In this document: positions 34,740 to 42,835 of the stretch, piece after piece | Layout: the number at the start of each line of letters is the position of its first letter | Numbering within the stretch: position 1 is the first letter of the stretch | Source: CAKZLS01 sp963771545 | GTDB taxonomy: Bacteria > Pseudomonadota > Alphaproteobacteria > Rhodospirillales > Defluviicoccaceae | DNA length: 64,000 bases | Assembly (NCBI GenBank): GCA_963771545.1 | Contig: CAVYTX010000002.1 | Span: 1,240,001-1,304,000 of the forward strand | Direction of reading: 5' to 3' | Translations under genes and position numbers: made by a program | The notes under the pieces: model-generated | Database searches by the model: none | What the model was told of the DNA's origin: nothing | Seen by the model: only the letters and a program-made list of their open reading frames with translations

Positions 34740-36356
34740 CTACCTCTCTTCGAAGGTCGTTACCCGCCTGTAGGCCGGCAGGGTCAGGAACTCGATGTAT
34801 TCGGGCGGGATCGCGACCTCAAGAAACACCTCGATGGCGTCGACGAAATGTCCGCCGTCGAAACGCTCGGCGCCGAGACCGTCGCGCAGCTTCGCCATTT
34901 CTTCGTCCACCAGATCGCGTACCAGGCTCTCGGTGACGGGTTGCCCGCTATTCAGACGGGCGCCATGCCTGAGCCACTGCCAAACCTGGGTGCGGCAGAT
35001 TTCGGCGGTCGCGGCGTCCTCCATCATGTTGTACAGCGGAACGCAGCCGTTACCGCCCAGCCAGGCCTCCAGGTACTGGATGCCGACGCGGATATTGTTG
35101 CGCAGCCCCTCTTCGGTGATGTCTCCCGCCGGCACCGCCAACAAGTCCTTGGCGGTCACGTTCACATCGCCGCGGTCGCGGCTCACCTGATTGGCGCCGG
35201 GCATGAATTCGTCGAACACCTCCTTGGCGATCGGCACCAGTCCCGGGTGGGCCACCCAGGTGCCATCGTGGCCGTCCTTCACCTCGCGCAGCTTGTCGGC
35301 GCGCACCTTGGCCAAGGCCGCGTCGTTGGCCTCCGGGTCGCCCTTGATCGGAATGAACGCCGCCATGCCGCCCATGGCATGGGCGTTGCGCCGATGACAG
35401 ATCTTGATCAACGCCTGGCTGTAGGCCCGCAGAAACGGCGCCGTCATGGTCACCGCGTTGCGGTCGGGCAGAACGAACCCCGGATGATTGCGGAACCGCT
35501 TGATGTAGCTGAACATGTAGTCCCAGCGGCCGCAGTTCAGTCCCACGATATAATCCCTCAGCTCGTAAAGGATTTCCTCCATCTCGAAGGCCGCCATGAT
35601 GGTCTCGATCAGGACCGTCGCCTTGATCGTCCCGTGTTCGAGACCCAATGCCTGTTCGGCCGCCTCGAACGCGTCCGCCCACAGGCGGGCCTCCTTGTGG
35701 CTCTCCATTTTCGGGAGGTAGAAATAGGGGCCCGTACCGTTGGCCAGCAACGTCCGGGCGTTGTGGAACACGTAGAGGCCAAAGTCGAACAACCCGCCCG
35801 ATATGGGCGCGCCGTCCACCAGCACGTGCTCTTCCACCAGATGCCAACCGCGCGGCCGCACCAGCAGCGTGGCCGGCTTTTCGATCAGCCGGTATTCCTT
35901 GCCGGACTGGGGATCGGCATACGCAATGGTCCGGTCGGCCGCGTCCCGCATGTTGATCTGGCCCTCGACGACGTTGGCCCACGTGGGCGCCAACGAGTCC
36001 TCGAAATCGGCCATGAAGACGTTGGCCCCGCAATTGAGCGCGTTGATGACCATTTTTCGGTCCACCGGGCCGGTGATCTCCACCCGCCGGTCCCGAAGAT
36101 CCTCCGGCGCCGGCGCCACCTTCCAGTTGCCGCGCCGGATGTTTTCGGTTTCGGGGAGGAAGTCCGGAAACTCGCCGCGATCGATACGCGCCTGCCGATC
36201 TTCCCGCGCCCCAAGAAGTCGCAGACGCGCGGCGCCGAACCGGCGATCCAGGTCAGCCACGAACGCCAGCGCCTCGTTGCTCAGGATCGCATCGTAGCCG
36301 GCCTTCATGGGGCCCCGAACGGTCACGCCCGGGGCCGCCGTGTTTCGCTCGCTCAT
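34740..36356 (-). CDS. aceB: Malate synthase A
   Basis: 538 residues from the ATG at 36356 behind GGGAGGAGG. It condenses glyoxylate and acetyl-CoA to malate. It has the A-type length and motifs: NVFMADFEDSLAPTWANVVE, RPRGWHLVEEHVLVDGAPIS, YFYLPKMESHKEARLW, LIETIMAAFEMEEILYELR, GLNCGRWDYMFSYIKRFR, then GGMAAFIPIKGDP and the C-terminal catalytic Asp region VPLYNMMEDAATAEI. It forms a two-gene operon with the tartronate semialdehyde reductase-type gene. Isocitrate lyase is absent from the window, so glyoxylate could come from the neighbouring pathway. Confidence 0.95.
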   Translation of the reverse strand: MSERNTAAPGVTVRGPMKAGYDAILSNEALAFVADLDRRFGAARLRLLGAREDRQARIDRGEFPDFLPETENIRRGNWKVAPAPEDLRDRRVEITGPVDRKMVINALNCGANVFMADFEDSLAPTWANVVEGQINMRDAADRTIAYADPQSGKEYRLIEKPATLLVRPRGWHLVEEHVLVDGAPISGGLFDFGLYVFHNARTLLANGTGPYFYLPKMESHKEARLWADAFEAAEQALGLEHGTIKATVLIETIMAAFEMEEILYELRDYIVGLNCGRWDYMFSYIKRFRNHPGFVLPDRNAVTMTAPFLRAYSQALIKICHRRNAHAMGGMAAFIPIKGDPEANDAALAKVRADKLREVKDGHDGTWVAHPGLVPIAKEVFDEFMPGANQVSRDRGDVNVTAKDLLAVPAGDITEEGLRNNIRVGIQYLEAWLGGNGCVPLYNMMEDAATAEICRTQVWQWLRHGARLNSGQPVTESLVRDLVDEEMAKLRDGLGAERFDGGHFVDAIEVFLEVAIPPEYIEFLTLPAYRRVTTFEER

Positions 36357-36571
36357 AAACCTCCTCCCTCTTCCGATCGTCTTTTTGTCGGATCCGTCAG
36401 CATATCGGCTTCTTGCTATTTGGGAAGTCCGGATCGATTTGATAGGGCGCCCGCGAAACCACGTGTGCTCCACGAGACCGCCATTCGCCTATTGGTTTCT
36501 CGCGCGCAATGATTATCTCTTAAGTAAGGGTCAGAATGGGACCGCAGTCGAGAGGTGCATCACGCGACATC

Positions 36572-36799
36572 ATGCCAAAGGATTTGGGTTTCGAAACGCA
36601 AGAAACAGGCGTCCGGCTCAGCGCCGCCGCCGCTCATCAGTGCCGATGGATCATCGATCACCGTAGGCGGGGGGAGTTCATTATCTGCGGGCGCGCAATT
36701 CGCGTGGGCTCGGCCTATTGTGAACATCACCACGCCATCGTCTGGAAAAAGATTGGGGACCCACGATCACGCAAGCCGTCTCAAGAGCCTGAGCGATAG
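36572..36799 (+). CDS. Small GcrA-like zinc-binding protein
   Basis: 75 residues beginning MPKDLGFETQETGVRL. A compact Cys/His pattern HQCRWIIDHRRRGEFIICGR...YCEHHHAIVW resembles the C-terminal cysteine region of the alphaproteobacterial cell-cycle regulator GcrA (C-R-W ... F-C-G ... Y-C-x-x-H). The DNA-binding half of GcrA is absent. In-frame starts exist upstream; none has a clear ribosome site. Confidence 0.5.
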   Translation: MPKDLGFETQETGVRLSAAAAHQCRWIIDHRRRGEFIICGRAIRVGSAYCEHHHAIVWKKIGDPRSRKPSQEPER

Positions 36800-36836
36800 A
36801 GTTTTCGAAACGCGGCGATGAAAAAGGGGAAAAGCC

Positions 36837-37007
36837 ATGGAACTGGATAAGATCGAGGACCTTGCGCCGGTCATGATCAAGATGCTCGAGGTCTGCAAAC
36901 ACCTCAAACCCTACAAGGACGACCCAACGTACGGAGAGTTCCACCGGCGGCAGTTCGAACTGCTCAAGGAGTTCGCCAACCACCTCAACGTGGACATGGC
37001 GGGTTGA
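36837..37007 (+). CDS. Small hypothetical protein, 56 residues
   Basis: The open frame MELDKIEDLAPVMIKMLEVC continues to NHLNVDMAG and stops at 37007. GGGGA lies 8 bp upstream, codon use is normal for the genome, and a hairpin terminator follows about 80 bp later. It is helical and rich in charged residues, without a membrane segment. Probably real; function unknown. Confidence 0.6.
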   Translation: MELDKIEDLAPVMIKMLEVCKHLKPYKDDPTYGEFHRRQFELLKEFANHLNVDMAG

Positions 37008-37090
37008 CCGGCGGATCGCCGGGCCGCCGTCCACATCGCTGGTCGATCCCGGTGTGGATAGCGCCGTTGTGGATAGCGGAAGAAAGGACG

Positions 37091-37120
37091 GCCCCCGCGT
37101 TACGTTGCATGAGCGGGGGC
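37091..37120 (+). terminator. Hairpin terminator
   Basis: The stem GCCCCCGC / GCGGGGGC (37091-37098 with 37113-37120) is followed by a T-rich stretch, after the 56-residue gene. Confidence 0.6.
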
Positions 37121-37186
37121 CTGAGTTTTGCGTAATTTATTTCGTGATAAAAATACGTTCTCGAACATGCTCAAAAAAAATCGGAC

Positions 37187-37417
37187 TTATTCGAAATAGA
37201 TATCGTCGCGATCGCTTCTCGTCAGCCGCTCGACTTCATCGATATCCTCGTCGTCGAGGTCCGCTAACTCATCCAACGATCGGACCCAATCCTCGAGGCT
37301 CGCCCATTTGTGGCGATACACGACACGGCGAATGTCGTCGAGGGTCTCCGGATCGCTCTTGCCTCTGGCGGGACGTCGTTTCTGAGTAGGATTTTCTTCC
37401 ATCAGGTTTACTCTCAT
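37187..37417 (-). CDS. Hypothetical acidic protein, 76 residues
   Basis: Starts MRVNLMEENPTQKRRPARGK with a basic front and a strongly acidic end (LDDEDIDEVERLTRSDRDD). The middle (DIRRVVYRHKWASLEDWVRSL) is predicted helical. There is no recognised family. A consensus promoter lies about 75 bp upstream, supporting expression. A second ATG is at 37402. Confidence 0.6.
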   Translation of the reverse strand: MRVNLMEENPTQKRRPARGKSDPETLDDIRRVVYRHKWASLEDWVRSLDELADLDDEDIDEVERLTRSDRDDIYFE

Positions 37418-37490
37418 CGCGTGAAAAATTGATTTGCCAAGATATCGATTTCTTTGTCCTTGCTCCCGAGGTGTTCCCCGTTAGGGGTAG

Positions 37491-37519
37491 ATATACTAGG
37501 AACAATTACTTTATGTCAA
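37491..37519 (-). promoter_or_regulatory. Sigma70-type promoter
   Basis: On the minus strand TTGACA (37514-37519) and TATATC (37491-37496) are 17 bp apart, the best match in the window. A small hairpin CCCCTAACGGGG lies in the leader just downstream. It drives the 76-residue gene. Confidence 0.65.
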
Positions 37520-37647
37520 GAATATTTTCCTTTGATCAATGCCAACGGCCGTCGACGCCTGACAGTTCCCGCCGGCTCAATCAAGAACGTCATCGACAGC
37601 GGATATCTCCGCCGGCGTCGTTGTTCGAGATGGAAGGATAAAAAAAC

Positions 37648-37667
37648 GGGCCGGCGTTTGCCGGCCC
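37648..37667 (-). terminator. Rho-independent terminator
   Basis: The stem GGGCCGGC / GCCGGCCC with a four-base loop is followed on the minus strand by seven T residues within the next eight bases. It ends minus-strand transcription coming from the 74-residue gene. Confidence 0.75.
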
Positions 37668-37836
37668 AGTCGTTGGGGAGGGAGGATCGAAAAGATGCTC
37701 CCTGTATAACGGTGCGGCGCTTAAAAACCGGTTAACATCGCGCGAGTTTTGAGCCGCGCCCATAAAAAAATTCATTCGTCCTGTTCTCGCAGGCGAGGTG
37801 TTCGCGTGTCACACGAAAGGGTCCCTTGGCGCGCCT

Positions 37837-37869
37837 ATACCAACGGTCATTGAGAATGGCCGTTGGTAT
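37837..37869. repeat. 15-bp-stem palindrome
   Basis: The stem ATACCAACGGTCATT / AATGGCCGTTGGTAT has a three-base loop and one G-T pair, touching the stop codon of the 74-residue gene. A related half-word occurs at 4472-4488, so it may be a dispersed palindromic repeat. Confidence 0.8.
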
Positions 37870-38093
37870 TAACACACCATGCCGAACCCTGGGTGTTCAC
37901 ACCTTGGGAGATCGGCGTCGTCCATGATTTTGTCCCAAAGCTCTTGAAGGCCCACCTCGAGGATGCCGCAAGCCTCGTAGACACTCACGTAGTCGTTGGT
38001 GAGCAGGAATTGGGAAGCCGCCCGCGCCATTCTCGCGCGCGCATCCGGTGGGAGATCATCGAACCTCAGCGGATGAAGCGGAGCCGTGTTCAT
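37869..38093 (-). CDS. Hypothetical protein, 74 residues
   Basis: Starts MNTAPLHPLRFDDLPPDARA from 38093 with GAGGTG 9 bp upstream; a longer frame upstream has no ribosome site. It is a mostly helical small protein with an acidic segment (LWDKIMDDADLP) and two cysteines near the end. Family not recognised. Confidence 0.5.
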   Translation of the reverse strand: MNTAPLHPLRFDDLPPDARARMARAASQFLLTNDYVSVYEACGILEVGLQELWDKIMDDADLPRCEHPGFGMVC

Positions 38094-38324
38094 CGATTGA
38101 AACACCTCGAAATGCTGGACCGCATCATCGTACCCATACGCATCCGATTGCGCCAGATCACGATCCCCTCGCCGCTGAATGTTGCGCCTTTCCGTGCGGC
38201 AATGGCAACGGCGCAATTCTACAAATTGGACCAGAGTTGTGAACTGGTTCACAGCGCGGCCAACCGGTCTCGCGTACGTTAAAAGAAAATTCACGAACAC
38301 CACCAAGAATTTCGAGAGGCCGCG

Positions 38325-38600
38325 ATGCTCATCAGTTCCTACATCAATTTTCCCTTCGGCCGCTGGGCCTACTGCCAGTATCCCGCCGTCGTCGAGGCGC
38401 GGTCATCTTTCGGGAAGATCGAGATGGGGTCCGACCTCCTCCTGTGGATTGGTCAGTTGGAAGTTGTCCTTGCCCGCGATGCTCGAAAGGCCGCCGCTTG
38501 GAGCCCCCGCCCCGCGATGGGTCGATTAGCCGCCTTGCTGGGGACCCCGCGTCTGGTCATCGGCCGCGCGCCCGTGGCTCCTGACCGCGTGATCCCCTGA
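38325..38600 (+). CDS. Doubtful small ORF
   Basis: 91 codons starting MLISSYINFPFGRWAYCQYP with CGAGAGG upstream. The middle is hydrophobic, the end is arginine-rich and low in complexity. It could be chance, since overlapping frames on the other strand are also open. The rest of 38094-38695 shows only a GTGAACTGGTTCAC inverted repeat at 38239-38252. Confidence 0.22.
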   Translation: MLISSYINFPFGRWAYCQYPAVVEARSSFGKIEMGSDLLLWIGQLEVVLARDARKAAAWSPRPAMGRLAALLGTPRLVIGRAPVAPDRVIP

Positions 38601-38695
38601 TAACCAACCTGCATCGTTGTTGACGCTTGGCCGCGAACGCCTTGTTGCGATAACCTCGACGCCATCCGTGAACAAGGAGCCCGGGAGTCCAGTCG

Positions 38696-38986
38696 TTGCC
38701 GGCGTCGCCTCGTGTTGAAATCGAATACTGCACCCAGTGCCGTTGGTTGCTGCGCGCCGCGTGGATGGCGCAGGAACTGTTGATCACCTTCGAGGACGAG
38801 CTGGAATCCGTGACACTCAAACCGGGAACCGGCGGGATTTTCGAGATCCGCCTCGGGCTTGAGAGCGTATGGTCCCGCAAACAGATGGGCCGCTTTCCGG
38901 AAATCAAGGAACTCAAGCGGCGTATCCGCGACCGTGTCGCCCCCGACCGCTCGCTGGGTCATTCGGATAAACCGGCGGAACGCTGA
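38696..38986 (+). CDS. SelT/SelW/SelH (Rdx) family protein
   Basis: 96 residues from a TTG behind GGGAG. The thioredoxin-like Rdx fold: VEIEYCTQCRWLLRAAWMAQ with the C-x-x-C redox pair (cysteine where animal proteins have selenocysteine), then ELLITF...SVTLKPGTGGIFEI and the conserved FPEIKELKRRIRD end. It is a small cytoplasmic redox protein of uncertain partner. Confidence 0.85.
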   Translation: MPASPRVEIEYCTQCRWLLRAAWMAQELLITFEDELESVTLKPGTGGIFEIRLGLESVWSRKQMGRFPEIKELKRRIRDRVAPDRSLGHSDKPAER

Positions 38987-39028
38987 GATATCGTGATACT
39001 CGGCGCCTCCGAAACCGCTCTTCTTCCA

Positions 39029-40096
39029 TCATTCTGAATGGGCGAATTCGCACGACAGGAGGCGACCATCCTCGGACGCGCAAGCCTTAGAAAGATACTC
39101 CGCCGTCTCCCGGGCGTAAATCGCCGTCACTCGTGGCCCCGGATGGCCATCGGCCGGATTCGCCCGGTAAATTCGTAATTCCTTTCGACCCAATTCTTCC
39201 CGAACCGCCGGCAGGAGATTAAGATAAGGGGCTCCCACGGTCTCGAACAGCGGAATCACCAGGGGGTAAACTCGGTCGAATTGTTTGCCGCCGTTGTCCG
39301 GTGTGAGCACAAATAGAAACGGTATTTTATGGCCATCAAGGAATGCGGCAAGTTCGGCCAAAACCGCAAGGTAGCGGGTAAGATTTTCCTGCGTATAGAG
39401 TTTTTTCTCCCAAGTCTGGTAACCGATGTCGAAATGAGTATTGATCAGGGCATCGATGTGATCGGACAGCCACTTGCTCGACTCGGGCAATACAAACGAG
39501 AGGCCAATCCATTTGAAGACTTTGCCGGAGTTTGAATAAGGCTGGGGTATGTCGCCAAGGTCGGGATCGTTCGCGACCCAGCCAAAAAGTATGGCGTCGA
39601 GGTGATAGTCGGCGGCGTTCTCTTTTAGGAACTCGAGCTGTCGCTTCGTCGACCATCCGTCCTGGCCCCAATGAAGCACCTCGACGTTGTCGAACGTCTT
39701 GGTAATGATCGTCTCCAGCTTGCGGCTCCAACGATCGTCCTCGTTCGCGAGACCATCGCCGAACACAAACGAGTCGCCAACCACGGCAAGTCGAAAAACG
39801 CCTGCCCCTTTCTCGGGCGGTCGGTCGACGTCGTTGAAGCCGAAGCGATGGGTCTTCGCCCGCGCGTAGTGCCTTTTGTCAATCACCCTGTCAGCCTCGA
39901 CGAGACGAAGCGGCGTGTAAACGGGCTTATCGGAGTCGAGCTCGGCAAGCAAATTCGTGGTTTGGAGCACAATCTCCAGCGGCACCAAGGGAAGCACGAG
40001 CGACACGAGCACCACGATCGCCGGCAGAAAAAATCGCCCGAATTTGGCCTTGCGAGGCAACTTCCGAGCATTCGTTGGTTTGGACTGTAATCGCAT
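39029..40096 (-). CDS. Membrane-anchored SGNH/GDSL hydrolase
   Basis: 355 residues from the ATG at 40096. A basic N-terminus and one membrane helix (FFLPAIVVLVSLVLPLVPL, about 22-40) are followed by a hydrolase domain. Block I is LAVVGDSFVFGDGL (nucleophile Ser109), GQDGWSTKRQLEFLKE serves as the Gly block, and the C-terminal Asp/His pair lies in NPADGHPGPRVTAIYA. Such proteins remove or transfer O-acyl groups on polysaccharides or small molecules at the cell surface. It is divergent from the SxtJ-like gene. A longer start at 40254 is possible. Confidence 0.8.
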   Translation of the reverse strand: MRLQSKPTNARKLPRKAKFGRFFLPAIVVLVSLVLPLVPLEIVLQTTNLLAELDSDKPVYTPLRLVEADRVIDKRHYARAKTHRFGFNDVDRPPEKGAGVFRLAVVGDSFVFGDGLANEDDRWSRKLETIITKTFDNVEVLHWGQDGWSTKRQLEFLKENAADYHLDAILFGWVANDPDLGDIPQPYSNSGKVFKWIGLSFVLPESSKWLSDHIDALINTHFDIGYQTWEKKLYTQENLTRYLAVLAELAAFLDGHKIPFLFVLTPDNGGKQFDRVYPLVIPLFETVGAPYLNLLPAVREELGRKELRIYRANPADGHPGPRVTAIYARETAEYLSKACASEDGRLLSCEFAHSE

Positions 40097-40360
40097 ATTA
40101 AATGCCAAGATGGTGCGCCGGGTAATACATTGGAGTCCGTGTCGGTCTTGAGATTGTAGGATCCGGCCGAGGCCCCCTTCCCCGTTGCCGGCGGCCGAAT
40201 GCTCGACGCGTGGCACCAGGCCAACGCTCTTGATCTCCAGAAGTGATCGCCTCATAAGACGGATGACATAGCGACAACCGACCCGCACGGAAAACTTTTT
40301 AATTTTGCGGTCTCCGCAAAAATTGGCATTCTGGTCGCGACAAGTGGACTGACGGTAGAA

Positions 40361-40795
40361 ATGGCCCGCCCCCAATCGTTTCACGAAGACTTCCGTCGCA
40401 ACGACGAGGTGACGGCCGGCTCCGAACGCGGGTTCGGTTTGGTCTTTTTCGCCGTCTTTGTGCTTATCGGCTTGTGGCCCTTGCTTTCCGGCGGCGCGCC
40501 GAGGCTGTGGTCCCTGGGTATCGCCGCGGTGTTTCTGCTGGTTGCATTGATCCGCCCGAGCCTGCTCGCGCCCTTGAATCGGGTTTGGTTTCTGTTCGGG
40601 CTACTGCTCCACAAAATCGTCACGCCGGTGATCATGGGTCTTTTGTTTTTCCTGGCGGTGACACCGACCGGGATCGTCATGCGGTTGATGGGCAAGGACC
40701 CCCTCCATCGGCGGCTGGACCCGCAAGCGAAAACGTACTGGATCGAACGCAATCCCCCGGGACCCGATCCTCAAAGCATGCGCAATCAGTTCTAG
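40361..40795 (+). CDS. SxtJ-family membrane protein
   Basis: 144 residues with three hydrophobic segments (FGLVFFAVFVLIGLWPLL, LWSLGIAAVFLLVALI, KIVTPVIMGLLFFLAVTPTG) and the typical tail MGKDPLHRRLDPQAKTYW. SxtJ homologues accompany O-carbamoyltransferases, in saxitoxin clusters and, more commonly, in clusters of unknown product. Next comes the DUF5989 gene, 10 bp downstream. Confidence 0.85.
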   Translation: MARPQSFHEDFRRNDEVTAGSERGFGLVFFAVFVLIGLWPLLSGGAPRLWSLGIAAVFLLVALIRPSLLAPLNRVWFLFGLLLHKIVTPVIMGLLFFLAVTPTGIVMRLMGKDPLHRRLDPQAKTYWIERNPPGPDPQSMRNQF

Positions 40796-40805
40796 GAGAA
40801 GAAGC

Positions 40806-40955
40806 ATGGAATTTTTGAGTGAGCTTTGGGCCTTTTTACGGGCACGCAAGAAGTTCTGGCTTCTGCCGATCATCGTCATGACGGCCTTGCTCGGCGGTCT
40901 GGTGGTCTTGAGCCAAGGCTCGGCGATCGCGCCGTTTATTTACGCCGTGTTCTGA
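40806..40955 (+). CDS. DUF5989 / SxtK-like small membrane protein
   Basis: 49 residues, MEFLSELWAFLRARKKFWLL then one membrane helix and the end GSAIAPFIYAVF. This is the usual tiny partner between SxtJ-like and carbamoyltransferase genes. AGGAGAAG precedes the ATG. The following gene starts 13 bp later. Confidence 0.85.
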   Translation: MEFLSELWAFLRARKKFWLLPIIVMTALLGGLVVLSQGSAIAPFIYAVF

Positions 40956-40968
40956 GGAGACGCCGGGT

Positions 40969-42804
40969 TTGCGCATTCTTGGGGTATCCGCGTTTTATCA
41001 CGACAGCGCCGCCGCGCTGATCGAGGACGGGCTAATTGCCGCCGCCGCCCAGGAAGAACGTTTCACCCGAAAGAAGCACGACGCCGGTTTTCCGGCGAAC
41101 GCTATCGGCTTCTGTCTGGATCAGGCGGGAGTTGCTCTCGACGGGGTGGATTGCGTCGCCTTCTACGACAAGCCATTCTTGAAGTTCGAGCGCTTGCTGG
41201 AAACCTACGTCGCGTTCGCTCCGCGCGGATTCACGCAGTTTCGAATGGCGCTGCCGGTGTGGCTTCGCGAGAAGCTGTTTCAAAAGAGCCTCCTGCGCAA
41301 GGAATTCAAGGCCTTCGATCCGGACTATGACTGGGCGGGCAAACTGCTGTTCGCGGAGCACCACCAGAGCCACGCTGCGTCCGCGTTTTTTCCGTCGCCG
41401 TTCCGCGAGGCGGTGGTCCTGACCATGGATGGTGTTGGCGAGTGGGCAACCACGTCGGCGGCCATCGGCCGCGACAACCACCTGGAAATGTTCAAGGAAA
41501 TCCATTTCCCTCACTCCCTTGGCCTGCTGTATTCAGCGTTCACGTACTACACGGGCTTCAAGGTGAATTCCGGCGAGTACAAGGTCATGGGTTTGGCGCC
41601 GTACGGCGAACCCAAGTATGCCCAGACCATCCTCGACAACGTGCTCGACCTCAAGGACGATGGCTCGTTCCGCCTCGACCAGTCCTATTTCAACTATTGC
41701 ACCGGACTGACGATGACAAACGAGCGGTTCGACAGACTGTTCGGCGGCCCTCCGCGCGGCGCCGAAGAGCTGCTCGACCAGCGGCACATGGATTTGGCCG
41801 CGTCCGTTCAAGCCGTCACCGAGGAGGTGGTTCTTCGGCTAACGCGGTCTTTGGCGGCGGAAACGGGGATGGAAAACCTATGCCTCGCGGGTGGCGTGGC
41901 GCTCAACTGCGTCGCCAACGGCAAGATTCTTCGCGACACCCACTTCGAAAACATCTGGATTCAGCCTGCCGCGGGTGACGCCGGCGGCGCCCTCGGAGCG
42001 GCGTTTTGCGCCTATCACCTGTACAAGGATCAGCCAAGACACCTCGGCAACGAAGCCGACGCCATGCGCGGCGGCTACCTGGGCCCCTCGTTCCGCCAGC
42101 AGGACATCGAAAAACGGCTCGCCGCCTCCTGCGCGCAATACACGGTGCTGGACGACGATGCGCTGACCGATACCGCCGCCCAGGCGCTCGCCGACGGCAA
42201 GGCGGTGGGTTGGTTCCAGGGATCGATGGAGTTTGGCCCCCGCGCCTTGGGCGCCCGGTCCATTCTGGGAGACGCCCGCTCGCCGAGCATGCAGAAAATG
42301 CTCAACCTGAAGGTCAAGTACCGCGAGTCCTTCCGGCCGTTCGCGCCCTCGACACTGCGCGAAGACGTGGCCGACTGGTTCGAATTGGACGGCGACAGCC
42401 CCTATATGCTGCTGGTCGCGGACGTCGCCGAGCAACGCCGCCGGGCGATGACCGACGAGGAGAAGGCGCTGTTCGGTATCGAAAAGCTGAACGTCCCCCG
42501 CTCCGAAATCCCGGCCGTTACTCATGTGGACTACTCGGCGCGGATCCAGACCGTGCACAAGGAAACCAATCCCCGCTTTCACGCGCTGATTTCAAGGTTC
42601 AAGGCGCTTACCGACTGCCCGGTCGTCGTCAACACCAGCTTCAATGTGCGTGGCGAACCCATCGTGTGCACCCCCGAGGACGCCTTTCACTGCTTCATGG
42701 GCACCGACATCGAATGCCTCGCCGTCGGCAACTGCTTCCTCAGGAAGGAAGACCAGGATCCCGCGCTGAAGCTGGATTACAAGGACGCCTTCGAACTCGA
42801 TTAG
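40969..42804 (+). CDS. Carbamoyltransferase (NodU/SxtI/CmcH family)
   Basis: 611 residues from a TTG behind GAGGAG. The N-terminal Kae1/TsaD-like half starts RILGVSAFYHDSAAALIEDG and has the metal-binding AEHHQSHAASAFF and MDGVGEWATT. The YrdC-like C-terminal half has GWFQGSMEFGPRALGARSIL, the YRESFRPFAPS stretch and CPVVVNTSFNVRGEPIVC. The family makes carbamoyl-adenylate from carbamoyl phosphate and ATP, then transfers carbamoyl to a hydroxyl. The acceptor is unknown; the SxtJ, DUF5989 and SGNH neighbours suggest a lipid-linked or surface molecule. Confidence 0.93.
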   Translation: MRILGVSAFYHDSAAALIEDGLIAAAAQEERFTRKKHDAGFPANAIGFCLDQAGVALDGVDCVAFYDKPFLKFERLLETYVAFAPRGFTQFRMALPVWLREKLFQKSLLRKEFKAFDPDYDWAGKLLFAEHHQSHAASAFFPSPFREAVVLTMDGVGEWATTSAAIGRDNHLEMFKEIHFPHSLGLLYSAFTYYTGFKVNSGEYKVMGLAPYGEPKYAQTILDNVLDLKDDGSFRLDQSYFNYCTGLTMTNERFDRLFGGPPRGAEELLDQRHMDLAASVQAVTEEVVLRLTRSLAAETGMENLCLAGGVALNCVANGKILRDTHFENIWIQPAAGDAGGALGAAFCAYHLYKDQPRHLGNEADAMRGGYLGPSFRQQDIEKRLAASCAQYTVLDDDALTDTAAQALADGKAVGWFQGSMEFGPRALGARSILGDARSPSMQKMLNLKVKYRESFRPFAPSTLREDVADWFELDGDSPYMLLVADVAEQRRRAMTDEEKALFGIEKLNVPRSEIPAVTHVDYSARIQTVHKETNPRFHALISRFKALTDCPVVVNTSFNVRGEPIVCTPEDAFHCFMGTDIECLAVGNCFLRKEDQDPALKLDYKDAFELD

Positions 42805-42835
42805 GCGTTTGGCCAAGATTCCTTGCAAGGGAATA

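Larger units (their letters stand above)
37418..37868. other. Intergenic stretch with promoter and two hairpins
   Basis: Contains the promoter at 37491-37519, a minus-strand terminator at 37648-37667 and the palindrome at 37837-37869. No further gene is supported on either strand. Confidence 0.5.

Noticed and set aside
34728..36512. A 594-codon plus-strand frame opposite malate synthase
   Set aside because: It is a shadow of a GC-rich gene; malate synthase on the minus strand has every family motif and a strong ribosome site.
38453..38962. Minus-strand frames opposite the SelT/SelW-type gene
   Set aside because: No ribosome site or domain; the plus-strand protein has the Rdx motif.
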